64,000 nucleotides of DNA, taken from contig NC_068971.1 in NCBI RefSeq assembly GCF_016808095.1, positions 32,713,631 to 32,777,630 on the forward strand. Reading direction: 5' to 3'. Below, one piece after another: positions 35,827 through 48,851 of the stretch. Within the stretch, counting starts at the first letter, position 1; each line of letters opens with the position of its first letter. Both the position numbers and the translations under genes were made by a program. The notes under the pieces were generated by a model. It was not told where the DNA came from, did no database searches, and was given only the letters and a program-made list of their open reading frames with translations. The stretch comes from Vigna angularis (Eukaryota > Streptophyta > Magnoliopsida > Fabales > Fabaceae).

Positions 35827-37775
35827 AATATGTTATCTTATTAACCGTATATTCTTATGTTGATAAATAATATTAAAAAATATTATAATATAATCAAATT
35901 ACTAAGATTTAATCATATATTATATGATAATTACATTAATAAATATCTTTTAAAATATTATTTAATTATTTTATATCAAATGAGACTTATTAGATCAAGC
36001 TAGTATGTTTGTTTGTTTAATGGCGCATACTTACAATTTCTAAATATCATTTCCCTTTATAACATACATGTCAGTTGAAAATAAGATATTAAGTGATTTA
36101 TTTGTCACAATAAATTAATATCAGAACTTAACTTTTTTCCAAAGAAAAATAATCTAAGAGCAGTTTTACAGTATATTTTTATATCAACTTACAGTATAAA
36201 GAAAATATTGACTAATGCGGAGGTTGATAGGTTGAACTCCGAAAAGTTTGAAGTGTATGACGCATAAGCGTGGGATTGAGGGCACAAAGCGACATGCATG
36301 CGACTTCAGAAGTGCAATAATTAATAAGCTATGTACTAGAATCTCATTCATTGCTCAAAATGAATGCTTGCTACATTATTTGCTTTCGGCTCCATCATCG
36401 TCAAGTTTTGCGGCTATCATCTTATTCTCTTTTCCCTTTGTCCCCTCCACTTTCTTCCACCGTTTTTTCTTCCATACCATCCACATATTTACAAATTTAA
36501 TTAAATCATTTATGAAATATATGCATTTCTATGTATATAATTTGGATTCTTAAACTTTATAAATAAATAAATATAATTTTTTTATCAAATTGTGTGAAAA
36601 AAACTTGATGTGTTAATTAGATTTGATATTTAAATTATTTATATCATTTGACAAATTTTAATTCAAATATCAATCTAAAATACCATTTTACATATAAGTT
36701 AAAAAGATTATATCTATTTAATTTTAAAATTTGAAGAATAAAATGTATCAAAATTTTAAATATTAAAAAAAATTCTAATTTTGTGTTCAAATTTAAAAAT
36801 TAAAAACATATTTAATTATATATTCATCTATATAATATAAATTGATTTCTTTTAAGTATAATTATGGTTTCTTACAAAAAAATATGTATATATTTATGTG
36901 ACTATATATTTACAAATAATTTAATAGTAATTAGATAACATATATAAGATAAATGTAAATGTTCTAATACCTTATTAAGAATATTAAAAAATAAATTTTA
37001 AGTTTAATTTAATTTTATAATATAAAATTAAGTTATAAGATAAATATTAAACTCATTTATAAATTATAAATTAGCTTTATGTATGATCGACGTAAAGTAT
37101 TCCTTATTACATCTTCTTTCTCTTTTGTCACCAAGAAAGTCTCTTTTTTGTCGCCAAGGGATTTTTTTATATTAAGTTTTACCATCATTTAATCACGATA
37201 ATTGAGCTTGAGAATTGAAATTTTCATAGTCAGCATTTGAGGTTCATGCACGACAGTTCTTGGAGTTGCTAAGAGGGTGAAAAGTTTAGAAGAATTCTTG
37301 GTTTGGTCCTGAGATGGGAAAGTTTGTTGAAGAAATCTTGAATGGATAGTTGTTTTGTTGGACTCCATTCAAATGCATCTATCCATTTTATATAATAAAG
37401 AAGTACCTTAAATTAATTCAAGTATTTGAATTTTAGAAAAAAAATATAATTACATATTTATGTTTTTTAAAATTAATTCAATGTTGTTAATAATTGATAT
37501 GTGATTCAAATGGTAAAGAATAAAATACTGATATAACATAATCATATAGTATGTAAAAATTATTTAATTTTAAGAATTAAGGATCAAATATTTAATTATT
37601 TTTTTAAGAAAAATAAAACTGTACATTTATAAAACGTTAAGAATTAAAAAGTAAATTTAAGCCTAATAAAAAAGTAATTTTAAGTAGAAAATCTCATGTA
37701 AATATTTTCCTTAATTAGTTTTTCTTTTCAATTTTATCTCTCTATTGATAAAAGATTTAATAAAGTGTCTCTCAA
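35827..37775. other. no gene recognised
   Basis: AT-rich DNA. Open stretches at 36250-36550 have no family match. I see no repeat structure. Confidence 0.35.
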
Positions 37776-37778
37776 TTT

Positions 37779-38990
37779 TGTAAGAACCTAGGAAACAGAA
37801 TACTGGAGTAGATAGGTGTATTAAGACCGGATATTTTATATTAAAATAATATTATAATATAAATAGAAATTTCTAAAGCTCATCTTATTATTTAAAATAT
37901 CGTCTATCTCTCTAAACTCTTTTGTCTTTGTTTTCTCTCACTTCTCTCTAACCTTTCTCACTCGTGAATCATCTGTTCGCCGATGAGGAGGTGTTTAGGC
38001 GATCCTGGCGTCGAGAGCTACCTTTTCAACCGATCAATTTATTGATTAGAGTTAGTAAGTTTCGTTCCCTTTTTCTTAGTTTTTTCCTAAATCTGTGAAT
38101 ATGCAAAGAATTCTGTTTTTGCATGTGAAAAGAGTTTTCCTTTCTTGATTCTCAACTCAAATTAGGTTTTAAGGGTTGTTTCCTATCACAAATCGGTGAT
38201 TTGTAGGTTATTCTAGAGTTCCTTAAGATACAAGCTTCGGTTAGAGTATTTTTTAGAACTGTGCAAATTTGATAGAGGTAAGGGAAGTTAGATAATTGCT
38301 TTTATATATAGGTGTGTTGTGTAATTTGATGGTATGTGAATACTAAACTGTTTCAGTGTAAATGCAAATTGGATTCATAAGTTGTGATCATTTGTTAGTT
38401 TTTGAAGCTTAAATTGGTTAGTAAACACTTTAGAATGATGTTAGTAGAATTTAGACACGCTTGATTAAGTGTAATTAGGTATATAAAACAATCTAGAAAG
38501 ATTAGAAGTTGGAAAAATATTTCAAATTGGTAAGTTTTGGTGTAGGCTCATAATTCTGCAGTTTTGTGCTGTAGAATTATGTAGACTCGTTGAACGAATA
38601 AAGTCGCTCAGCGAGTGGTAGTAGAGTCTGGTACACTATCTTGGTATTCGCATAGCAAGCGGGATTGCTGAGCGAGAGGTTAAAGTTTAAAAGTACTGTG
38701 AGTTTTATTCGCTTGACGAGTTGTGACACTAAGCGAGTACGTACTCTGTTTGATTATAGTTGATCAATGCTTTTTTTTTTCTTTTCTAAATCATTTTTGA
38801 ACTATGCTATATGTGTTTTTTGTGTTTATATTTTCACTATTTTCATTCTTATTTCGCGGTTGATTTGGATATGTTCAATTGGGATAGTCCTGATCTGGTA
38901 TTTATTTTTGATGAATTAGGTTTTTGATATAAACCATATTTTTGATATTGCCTTTAACTCGTATTTGGAGGAAGCACTATAACAGGGGAG
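37779..38990 (+). repeat. LTR fragment with GCTCAGCGAG-type motifs
   Basis: Begins TGTAAGAACCTAGG, an LTR-like start, followed by AT-rich U3-like sequence and a CT-rich leader near 37900-37960 (TCTCTCTAAACTC, CTTCTCTCTAACC). At 38590-38745 there are repeated, partly palindromic words: TCGCTCAGCGAG, TGCTGAGCGAG and ACTAAGCGAG. Such words are frequent in legume gypsy LTRs. No polypurine tract, coding region or second LTR is attached, so it is a solo or broken LTR, and its right end is approximate. Confidence 0.5.
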
Positions 38991-41672
38991 TTTAATTTTT
39001 TAGGGGAATTTATTTAGAACATGCCCTGTTTGAAACTAATCCAAAATAGTAAGAATTTTTTAAATTTATTACTCTCCTCCTTCATTCAAATCCAGTAAGA
39101 CACGTCCCAGACTCTCCCATAGTTGTATGGTGTCAACCTTTTTTTACTTTTTATATCTCTTTTTTATTCATCTAAATTCTTGTTTACTTTTATATTTTTA
39201 ATATATTAATATTTTTTTAAGTATCTAATTTTTTGGATTTTATATTGTTAAAGTATAAGTCCTTATATATTTTTCTTATTATTAAAACATAGTTTTATCA
39301 CACCTCTGTATTGAATCTCCGTGGAAAAAAAGTAATAATCCAAGAAAGTTACTTTATAATTGAATGGATTTTAATTGTTTCAATTGGATTTTTTTGTATT
39401 TAATTTATTGGTAAGTACTATAGAACTGATGACCTAGATGTGAAACGAACTGAATAGTCGTATGAATTCAACATGGGTGACAAATCGACTTTGGAACTTT
39501 TTCTTATATAAAAAAATATAGTGGATGGGAATAAGAGAAAATTTTTGAGGTCAAATACATGCTTAATGAAACTTGTAAGATATTGCTATAGATTTTATAC
39601 TTTAGATATATGGAAAGTATCATTTGATCTTTGCACCGTTTCAATTGACATATCTAATAGTGTTAAATGATGTGTTACTGTCAGGACAAGAGCACGGTGG
39701 AGAGAATGAGAAGTGTTCCTCAACAAAAGTTTTCGAACTTGACTTCACATTTTCACAACAATGGCAGGCATTGCCACAAGGCCTTTGCAATCAAATGCAA
39801 CATCACCAACATCATAAGACTTTTCTATTCACCTGGTAAATCTTCTACTCAACAATACAAGAATTGAAGATTCTTTATTTGAGATTTAGAGCCATTGCCT
39901 TTATGATAAATGGCTAGTCAGTGGTGCTTCAAACACTAGTGAAACAATTTTTAGATAGTTTTTCGGAGATAACCAATTTTATTAGTAGTTTAATTTCCTA
40001 TTATGTTTACCATATTATGAATTGTATTAGTTGTTTATGACTATTAGACATTTTATAAAGTTAATTCAATATCATGATTTTGTAATATTACAATATATTT
40101 GACTTTTAAATGTGAAATGCTTGAGATTTGATGTTAATGTCTAATATTATAATGATTAAACAAACATCACGTTTTAATAAAAACTGACAAATATTTGGTA
40201 CTATTTTTTACAATTTGACAATTGTGTTTGACTCTTATCAGCTAGATGTAACTCTTAATTATTGGATGCAAATGTGAGATCATTTAAATTTTTTTTTATA
40301 AAACTATAAAGTTACATACAGATTTTTTCGTATGTAATTATATACGAATTTCATATACCAATTTTTTTCTTATGTAATAACATACAGATAAATTCATATA
40401 TAACTTAGCTACGATAATTTTATATACATATTTTTGTTCGTATGTAATCCATATGTAACCAAGTATTATATACAGATTTTGGACCTTAGATTTAATTGTA
40501 TGTAATTCAATTTTTTCTTATTTGGAAGGTCTGGACCATTGTCTGAAGGATTCGCCTAGTGTGGGATTTATCCGATCAGCAAACTGGATCATTGAGCGAG
40601 AAATTTGAAATTTGAAGTAGGTTCGTATAGTGAATAAAATCGCTGTTAGAATTTTCAATCTACTAACTTATTTAAATGATTTTTTTAGTTTACCAAATTA
40701 ACGGATCAAAATAGTTAGTCTGACTTTGATTCGCTAACTTGTTTTGTTTTTCATTTTTTTAAATTAAAATAATTAAAAAAAATTACATTTTTATTGAAAT
40801 TAAATATATAATAATATTATTATAATTTAAATCATTAATACGACAAGTTCAAATTATGAATTATAATATAATAATTCAACATAAATAATTATTTTAATTT
40901 ATTTAATTAAAAATATTAATTTATTTAATTAAAAATATTAATTTATAAATTAAAATTTTAAAAATATTTATATGATTTAATATATTTTAAATATAAATAT
41001 ATATAGATATATATATTTATATTTTTAAAACATTAAAAAACTTAAAAATTTAAAAGAAATGGTGGACTAGTTTGTCAATTTGTTAATCTATCATATATGG
41101 AATGATGGAACGAGTTGGAATTTTTAGCCCGGTTTTAGGTGACAAACGAATCCAACTTAGATCCATTTTTAGTGAGTTAAGATTAACCAAACCAAAACTT
41201 GGATTGTCTGTCTGTTTTATTATAAATTGTCACTAGGTATATTACAAAAAAGATATTATATATTATGTATAAACTAAAAGTGTTCATTTTGGTTTTCTAA
41301 TGATTTTCTAATTATTAATAGACAGTGATGACATTGTTACCTTTTTAAAATTGAAAAAATTCATTAATTTTTTTTATTAATAATCAAGTTAAATAAAATC
41401 AGCAAATAATGAAACAAAAATAATAAGTAAAGTCATTTTTTATTTTGTTATCTCATTAGAAGCAAATCATTTTAATTTTCACAAAAAAAAAATACATTTT
41501 AAACGTTTTAAAATTTTCTAAATTTTTCGTTCAAAAACAACATAGTTTCTATTCTTACTACTATTTGTATAGTTGGTCCAAAAATTTATCCTGTAACATA
41601 TCTCTTTATTAGTGATAGGTGTTTTTCTTTCTCTTCCTTCTTTTCAATGACTTTCTTGATTCAAACACAACA
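38991..41672. other. no gene recognised; TACATACG-type repeats
   Basis: AT-rich. At 40300-40520 several inverted CGTATGTAAT/ATTACATACG words recur every 30-50 bp, like subterminal repeats of a DNA transposon. A GAGCGAG motif near 40595 recalls the LTR at 38.6 kb. Short open frames near 39620-39867 have no match. Confidence 0.35.
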
Positions 41673-42062
41673 CACTAAAAAAATTGCATATTAACTACGA
41701 AAAATTTCTTAGTTATTTTGTAACTAATATTTCGTTAACAATTTTTGTGACAAAGTATCAAATTGCTAAAAAAATATTTCATAACTAAATTCAAGTAGTT
41801 AAATAAAGAGAGATATAATCCATTCGTAAGAAATCTCGTCACTTTTTTTTCTATCTAATTTGTAACTATTTTGTCTATTTTCATTAATTCTACATAATAT
41901 TGTTCTCATTAATTCGTATTTAGTTAGTCACAATTTTATTCTCGTTAATATGTAATTAATTTGTCATAATTTTATTTCCGTTAATCTATATAACTAATTT
42001 ATCACAACAAATAAAAATAAAATAATAATAATAATAATAAATAATGTTTTTTATTAGTAGTG
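41673..42062. mobile_element. CACTA-ended MITE-like element, about 390 bp
   Basis: Left end CACTAAAAAAATTGC at 41673, right end TTTTTTATTAGTAGTG at 42047-42062. The interior has GTAACTA/TAGTTAC words. The flanking trinucleotides (ACA and TCA) do not match exactly, so the boundaries are plausible rather than proven. Confidence 0.45.
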
Positions 42063-43980
42063 TCAATTTATTACATGTTAAGTATTTGTATTAAAAAAAT
42101 ATAAGTTATTATTTTCAGTAATTAAATTAAAAATAAAACAATAATATTATTTAAAATATATATAATTTTAAAAAGCATATAGTTGTTATTTTAAAAAGTT
42201 ATTTAATTTTTTAAATTAAGAAAAAATATTCAATAATTTATTTAGTTTAACAAAATTTTAAGTGGGTCACATTGCAATGATGGCAACGAATTTCCTTGGA
42301 TAGGTTAATCATACAATTTAAATATTTTTGTTAAATAAAACTGTTGACTTGGGCATGGCATTTGTTTATAATAGGTCAATAATTAAAATAACTCCAGAGC
42401 AAATGAGATAGATCCAAAAATTAAATCTTAAATGATTAAAATTTAAAATAAAATTTACGATATTGAAAATTCTATTTCCAATAGTGATGACATTTCATTA
42501 TGAACTTTCAATTTAACAAGTTCAAAATAAATTCACTGTCATTTATGAATAATGAAACTATAAGATTGAGTTAGTGATAAAATTAGAAGAGAGGATAGAA
42601 GAAGTTATGAATTTAAGTTAATGAATTTAAAAGAAAAGATATGAGATTGTTAGTTCAACTCCTTCCACTCATGTATTACCATGAAACTCTAGACACATGC
42701 ATAAAAGTTTTTTGCATGAAAATATAGATTAAAATTAAAATGAAGTATACATAGAAATTAATTAAAAAAGTGAGCACTATTATACAATTAGAAGCCATAA
42801 CTTTCTAACTAATAATAGTTCAATATTTTAATTCATTACCAACCACAAATCATATTAGTTTCTGCAGATTGTATGAACAAAAATATCAAGGAATGTAGGG
42901 TTTTGCATTATCTGTACCATCCGTGTTTGAAAATGTTGGCAAAGAGGAAAGCTATGAAAAAAGTGCAGAACAAAACTATAATTACCATTTGTCATGGATT
43001 TGCATTTTATAATAATCTGTCTGCATATGAAGGGAAAATGGTGCCTAAACATTTTCAAAGCGAATAACATTTACACCATTGTTGAGGTTGTGATGCTGCT
43101 TTTTCTTGAAAGCCTTTTGGGTTAAACATGCACAAAATTTCCACATTTTCCTAAAAGTGCAAAATCAGTATTTTTTATGTTAACGAACACACTCAATACA
43201 AAAATTATAAAACCTAACAATAATTAAGAAATCTCACTTGGATATGCCTCGGAGAGAGAGAATTAATACAGTAATTAACAAAATGCCACTGTCAATTTTC
43301 ATTCTTATTCTTACAATGATCTTTTATCTCATTTTTTTGTTGTTGTTTCTTTATTAAAAGGAATGGAAAATCATGATTGAAGTATCTAAAAACATTAGAA
43401 AAAGGGTTAAATAGTGTTAATGGAAATTTTTTTTACAATAACACTTTCATCAAGAATAAAAATTTTTGCGTGCTCGACCTTACAATTAATTTAAATGATA
43501 AATTCTTTTCAAGTGTTATTCAAAATATTCATTTTAATGAAACTTCTGTTAAATAAACTTAAATTGAAAAGGATTTATTTGTAATTTTTTCATAAACTTT
43601 ATTTGTCCAGCGTCGCAATTAGTTAGCATCTAGTTGGTTTTTATTTTTCTAGTTTCGGTTGCATTGTAGCAACTAGGTAACAAACCTTAGTGGTCATTAT
43701 ATTTTAACAGCCCAATCATTTAGAAGATATTTGGTTTTTCTATTTTGGGCAGCAACTGTTTTTATTTCATTCGGCGTCTGTAAGTGGCTATTTTAATAAC
43801 TTTTTTCTCTCAATCAAATGAATATAGCGCAATATACTTTGCAAAATATATTTTTTTTTCGTGAGGTTATTTTAATAAGACGGTATTAGAGTTTTATACT
43901 TTGAGTTTTTTTACGAGAAATATGAGAAAGGTAGTCAATGAAATGAGTTGCCAGAAAAGATTAATTAAGATAATTGGTGT
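42063..43980. other. no gene recognised
   Basis: AT-rich. An open pair at 42855-43070 overlaps on both strands and has no family resemblance. No repeat structure seen. Confidence 0.35.
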
Positions 43981-43986
43981 TTGCAG

Positions 43987-44390
43987 ATGAAGGTTTTACT
44001 CGGATCCCAAGACGTATGGGATATAATGGAGAGTGGGTATAAGAACCCGTAGAGAATGAAAACAAGACGGTGGCACAAATTACCACATTGAAGAAGACAC
44101 GAGTGAGCGATAGAACAACCTTGTACTTTCTATATAATGCAGTGGATGAATCGGGGTTCGAGTACAAGCTCTTAGAAAAGAAAGAAGTTGTTAAGCTTAT
44201 AACTTGAGTGTAGAAGATGGCCAACCAACTCGGAATGAACGAAGAAAAAATGTCTCCTAACCAGGTTGTGGAAAAGATATTGAGAAATCTGACGAATGAT
44301 TTTAAAAATATTGTGGTCACTGTTGAAGAGACAAAGGCCCACAAACTGAGAAAGAACAAATTAATATACGTTAATAGTCACCAAACCAAC
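43987..44390 (+). pseudogene. Ty1/copia gag remnant
   Basis: The plus strand starts MKVLLGSQDVWDIMESGYK, the usual beginning of copia gag after the first residues. It continues with frame breaks through TTLYFLYNAVDESGFE, MANQLGMNEEKMSPNQVV and EKILRNLTNDFKNIVVTVEE. The polyprotein is not continued downstream. Gag packages the retrotransposon RNA; this copy is broken by stops. The long minus-strand open frame over the same DNA is a shadow. Confidence 0.8.
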
Positions 44391-44559
44391 TAAAATATAC
44401 ATTTAGATGTATCATTTTAATTTATGCATATTAGTTTTAATTTACTCATTAAAAAGCTTTTATTTTATTAGTACATTAATTGAGAAGTCAAAAAATCTCT
44501 CAATCTCCAAAGTTTTCTTTAGTAGGTAAAGGTTAAAATGAGTTTGATTTTATTTGAAC

Positions 44560-45540
44560 AAAAGTCAAATTAACTCACGTCAAATGTTGAATCTAGTTGA
44601 CACATGTCGAATGTTGAGACAAGTAAACTCGAGCCAAAGGTTAAATTGAGTTTATTAGAGTCGAAAGGATAAACCCTTCAACTTGGGTGACTCGGTTATA
44701 CCCTTCGACCCGACTTAACTTTTCTGACCAAGCCAGCTTAGTTCAACCTTCGGTTCGAGCAAACTTAACTCAATTCTTTGGCTCACTTGACTTAGCTCAA
44801 TTCTTTGGCCCGCTTGACTTAGCTCAATTTTTAATTTGGGTCGACTTGACTCAATTATTCGACTCAACTTGGCCTTCGGTCTAACTTGACCTTTGACTTA
44901 GGCCGTCTTAGTTTGATTCTTCAGTTGAGTTCTCATGGCTCGTTTCTTTAGTCAAACCGACTAGGCTTGACCTTTAGCCCCATTGACTCAATTTGATTTT
45001 CGACCTACGCTAATCGATTTGACAATATGGGTCGATCGACTCGATTGTTCAACCTTATTGACTCAACTTGATTCCTTGAGCCAATCAACCTGATCGACTC
45101 AACTCGTCGTTCAACTCATTTAGTCCTTGTTAGCTTAACTCGACCTTCGATTTGGGTTGATCGGCTCAACCTTTGACATGAGCTAGCATGGTATGACATT
45201 CGGCCCGATCCTACTTTGCTTGACCTTTGACATAAGTTGACTCAACTCGACCTTTGACTTAGGTCGTCTCAACTCAATTCAGCGACTCGACTCAGTTTTC
45301 AACTTGGATTGACTTGACTGTATTCTTCATCACGGTCGACGAACTCGACCTTCGACAAACTTGCTTGGCCCAACCATTGACTCAAGCCATCTCGGCTTGA
45401 TTCTTCTACTTGAACCATCTTAGCTCTATTCTTCAGAAGGTTTTGTCGACTTGATTCTTCGACCTAGTTAAGTCGGATCAATCTCAACAAGGACTGACTC
45501 AACTCAACTTGAACTTTATAGATTTAGCTTAATCAAAACA
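44560..45540. repeat. degenerate CGACTTGACTCAA minisatellite, about 1 kb
   Basis: Variants of YCGACTYGACTYAA and TTAGCTCAATTCTT recur every 15-40 bp over nearly 1 kb, with words such as GACTTAGCTCAATT and CTTCGACC. The period is irregular and there is no long unit. The open frame at 44687-44884 repeats LTQFFGSLDLAQF and is an artefact. Confidence 0.8.
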
Positions 45541-46154
45541 CTATTTGATTTTGATCCAACATAAATTATTTACTAAACTTAGTTTAATTCAATCCTATCT
45601 TTCTTAACCTAAAACTAACTCGCATAGACATATATGTAGGTTAGTTTTGACTCATGAAATTTTGTGTTGCTATTTTAATTTTATTAACTCTTTTTTATGT
45701 GAGTTTTTTGAGCTGAGTTTTTTTTTACTCCAACCTATATACTATGACAAATGGATAGGCCAAATTAAAATCTCTACATGTATGGTTGTTTAGTAAAAAA
45801 AAACATTTTTCACTCTCGTATAAGAATAATAACTATACTATTAGTTATAAGTCTCATAGTTTGTGATTATTTAACTTAAAAAACCATAAACATTGGCATA
45901 CAAAGTAAACTTATGCTGGTCTAAGTTAATTTCATTTTTATGTAAATTTAAATTTTATGTTACCGAGAGAAGTAGTTATTAATTATTTCTAATTTTGAAA
46001 TTTCTCATAAATTTTAATTATCATAAACTAATTATTTTCTCCTATATTTTATAGTAAAAATATGCTTAAATATGATACATAAAGCACTTATTAGTAAATA
46101 AATTTATATTGAATTTCAATTATATTAAATATATACAAAAATTAAAATAAATAT
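45541..46154. other. no gene recognised
   Basis: AT-rich DNA between the minisatellite and the tRNA gene. It includes the 3' flank of the tRNA gene. Confidence 0.4.
46144..46147 (-). terminator. Pol III terminator of tRNA-Lys
   Basis: Four T residues on the minus strand, about 8 nt past the tRNA 3' end. Confidence 0.7.
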
Positions 46155-46227
46155 CGCCGTCTGTGGGAATCGAACCCACGACCACGTGGTTAAAAGCCAC
46201 GCGCTCTACCAGCTGAGCTAAGACGGC
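46155..46227 (-). tRNA. tRNA-Lys(UUU)
   Basis: Complete 73-nt cloverleaf on the minus strand. The acceptor stem GCCGTCT pairs with AGACGGC, followed by a discriminator G. The D-arm contains TAGCTCAGCTGGTAGAGC, the nuclear A-box form. The anticodon stem CGTGG/CCACG encloses the loop CTTTTAA, with anticodon TTT at 46192-46194. The T-arm GGTTCGATTCC gives the B box. There is no intron and no encoded CCA, as expected for a eukaryotic nuclear gene. All stems pair, so the gene looks functional. Confidence 0.97.
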
Positions 46228-48059
46228 TTATACTTTTTAACAATAAATTTAGTAGATTCAAACCATACTCATTTTGGAAAAAATCATAATATAATACGCA
46301 AAATGCATTAGGTGGTATCCGAAATTTTAGAATTGTAAAATAGAATGATAGGTTGAGTTTTTCCATTGACCCTATTTTTTTTGCTTTGGCAATGTGTACC
46401 CATGGTTTTGTTCTCCAAATTTCAATTTACATTATGATCTTGCACGTGAAGCTCACCTTCAAATAAGAAATTTGGTAAGAAATGAACATGCACTTTCTCA
46501 TTAACTAATCCTTACACCTTTATATCAATGGTGGAATTTTTTGGTTTGTTGTGTTTTAATTCATGTGCAACCTTGAATAAATATAATTTTAAGATGTGCC
46601 CACCTGACTTATATTAAATTCTAACTAGATTTATTTATTTTGCATCTAGAAAATGATATATTCAAACTAAGTTTTTTTTGCAACTTTACTCAATTATTTG
46701 AAATATGTATAGAATTTGTAGTTGACTTTAGATGGTGATGATTGGTGGTTCCGATAGTTGTGGTTGACAAAAGTGTATTAACACAATTGTGTCATACTTG
46801 AGTTATATTAAGTTCAAACCTAAGTTATATATTTTGTACACATTATATAATAGTTTTCTTTTTTGAAAAAATTGTAACTTAGGTTATCGCTGAATACAAT
46901 GCATATGTAATTTGGTATAAGTTGTAAGAAAATTTGTGGTTTGTTCTCTATCCAGTTTTACAATAATTTTTTATGCATTTTGAACAAGTGAATTAAAGTC
47001 ACTTGACGTTAGTTATGGTAGGACAACAAGGTAATGATGTGAATGTTTGCAACTTAGCTTAATTCATATAACTTAATTTTTTCATATTTTATTGTTGAAT
47101 GTAGAATTAGTTTTTGAATTATTTTATGGTATTTTAGGTTAAAGTTCAACATCTATGTAAAACTGAATACATTGTTGAAGTCAATGTTGTATTGACATTG
47201 AGATATTGCTCTCAGATAAGAGTAACACCTTTTAGGTGGTGTGTTAAGCTTGAAAAATCATTGGATATGAATGAACCAATGTTAAAGGAACTTCTAAGTC
47301 TTTGAGTTCCAAATAGTGAATGTATACATATTAGGCAACACTTGGTACTTTTATCTTTTCTAGATGTGTGTATCTTTGGGTTTGAGTGTCGTTGGGCTCA
47401 ATGTGGAATTTAATAGAGTTGTTCGCGAGATGGTAGGGTAATTGTTTGAAGAGGAACCAATAACAATAAAGGATATTGTTAGAAAAGTGATGTCTTGTAT
47501 CTTAAACCAAGAGGGGAATGAATTGGATTTTGCCTTTAAAAATTGTTCTTTTCAAAAGCTTTGCAAAATCTTTGGTTTTATTGAAATTAATAAAACAAGT
47601 ATGATGAATCAAAAATAAAAGAGAAATGATAGAGAAAGATTAACACAAGCCTCCATTCAGTCTTCATTTAACAACCTGAGTTGAAGGGATTCCACTATAA
47701 TGATAGAGTTACAAGAATATAGATATATCCCCTCTCAATGTACTTCTCACCCCACTCAAAATCACTATAGTAACAAGATGTGAATACCCTCACAATCTTA
47801 CCAAAATTGAGAACACTCACAACTCTCTTTACTCCTTGAGAGCAATCCCAACTCTCAATGAGAATAATCATAGTTCTCTCCCTCGGAAACAACAACATAG
47901 GAACACAATACTCAGATTGCAAACATTGAAACTGATAATTCAGGTACACTCTGATAGTTCAGAATGAATCAGTATTGTTCAGCCCAATTTCTTGATAGGA
48001 TCTTGATGTGTAAACCCAAATTTGATCATTGATTCTTCAAGACAGTTCTTGAATGCGAA
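46228..48059. other. no secure gene; old retroelement-like sequence
   Basis: AT-rich to about 47100. A frame near 47350-47500 (VSLGLSVVGLNVEFNRVV, then EEEPITIKDIVRKVM) looks protein-like but I cannot name it. From about 47510, AACCAAGAGGGGAATGAATT and CTCTC/CAAC-rich sequence have the style of a copia LTR or leader. Confidence 0.35.
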
Positions 48060-48540
48060 AGGAAGCGAAAGCTTCAAAATAGACGGCTATTATGATGCTG
48101 ACTACGTTAGAGACAAAGTGGAACGCAAAAGCACAAATGAAGGTTGTCACTTCATCGGAGGAAACCTTGTCTCGTGGTCAAGCAAGTAGCATAATACAAT
48201 TGCACTATCAACTACAAAACTAGAATATATATATCTGCCACTCACTACTGCTCACAACTACTTTGGATCAGAAATCAACTAGAAGACTACAATTACTTCG
48301 AGAGTAAGATCCCTATCTATTATGATAATAATGTTGCTATTAGTGTATTTAAAAATCCTACATTGCATTCACGGGCGCATGCATATTGAAGTCAAGCATA
48401 ATTGAATATGTGATCATGTTAACAAGGGTCCTATGGATTTACAAAATGTAAACACAGAAGATCAGCTAGCTGACATCTTCACTAAACCATATGGACTTTA
48501 TCGTTTAATCACCCTTCTTGGTATGAGAACCGTTGAATGA
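48060..48540 (+). pseudogene. Ty1/copia RNase H remnant
   Basis: Plus-strand pieces follow copia RNase H in order: IDGYYDADYVRDKVERKSTN, CHFIGGNLVSWSS, NTIALSTT, IPIYYDNNVAISVFKNPTLH, RAHAY, then NTEDQLADIFTKP and a terminal LGMR-like block. Several stops and frame changes are present. The normal DADWAGD, ADE and KHIDI-type catalytic blocks are partly altered. It is the C-terminal part of pol; RT and integrase are not seen upstream. Confidence 0.85.
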
Positions 48541-48689
48541 ATTGGATCAACGTGTCTAGTGCAATCATATAGCATTGAGAAACAAACGTCAAAGACTCAT
48601 CGTTTAAGTGACATCATTCATATAACATCATCTAAGACAAATCGTCTACAAGACAACTGCATACATGCATAAATTGTGTCTAATATTGA

Positions 48690-48850
48690 GCTCATCTATA
48701 GCAAAATGTCTAGGATTCTCAAAGACTCTAAGTGACAGATCACTAGAATTCAAAATTATGAGTAATGAGAAGTGACACATGTATACTTCACCGAGACTCT
48801 TGAGGAGAGTAATGAAAAGTGACACATGTATACTTCACTAGAGCTTCCAA
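48690..48850. repeat. short tandem repeat, interrupted by a hAT remnant
   Basis: The unit AGAGTAATGAAAAGTGACAC-ATGTATACTTCAC is present at about 48757 and 48797. It reappears beyond the hAT remnant at about 50583-50635 (TGTATACTTCGTCAAGGCTT, then GAGAGTAATGAAAAGTGACAC). Probably part of the copia 3' LTR. Confidence 0.7.
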
Positions 48851-48851
48851 G

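Noticed and set aside
38580..38745. Inverted GCTCAGCGAG words as operator-like sites
   Set aside because: Better explained as typical words of a legume gypsy LTR; no adjacent gene for them to regulate.
43961..44359. 132-residue minus-strand open frame with hydrophobic character
   Set aside because: It lies opposite a clear copia gag remnant on the plus strand and has no family resemblance of its own.
44687..44884. Open frame with LTQFFGSLDLAQF repeats
   Set aside because: Product of the CGACTTGACTCAA minisatellite.
47100..47500. Possible coding remnant (plant mobile domain-like or MULE N-terminal)
   Set aside because: A few protein-like residues but stops in every frame and no motif I can name; kept only as a remark in the interval entry.
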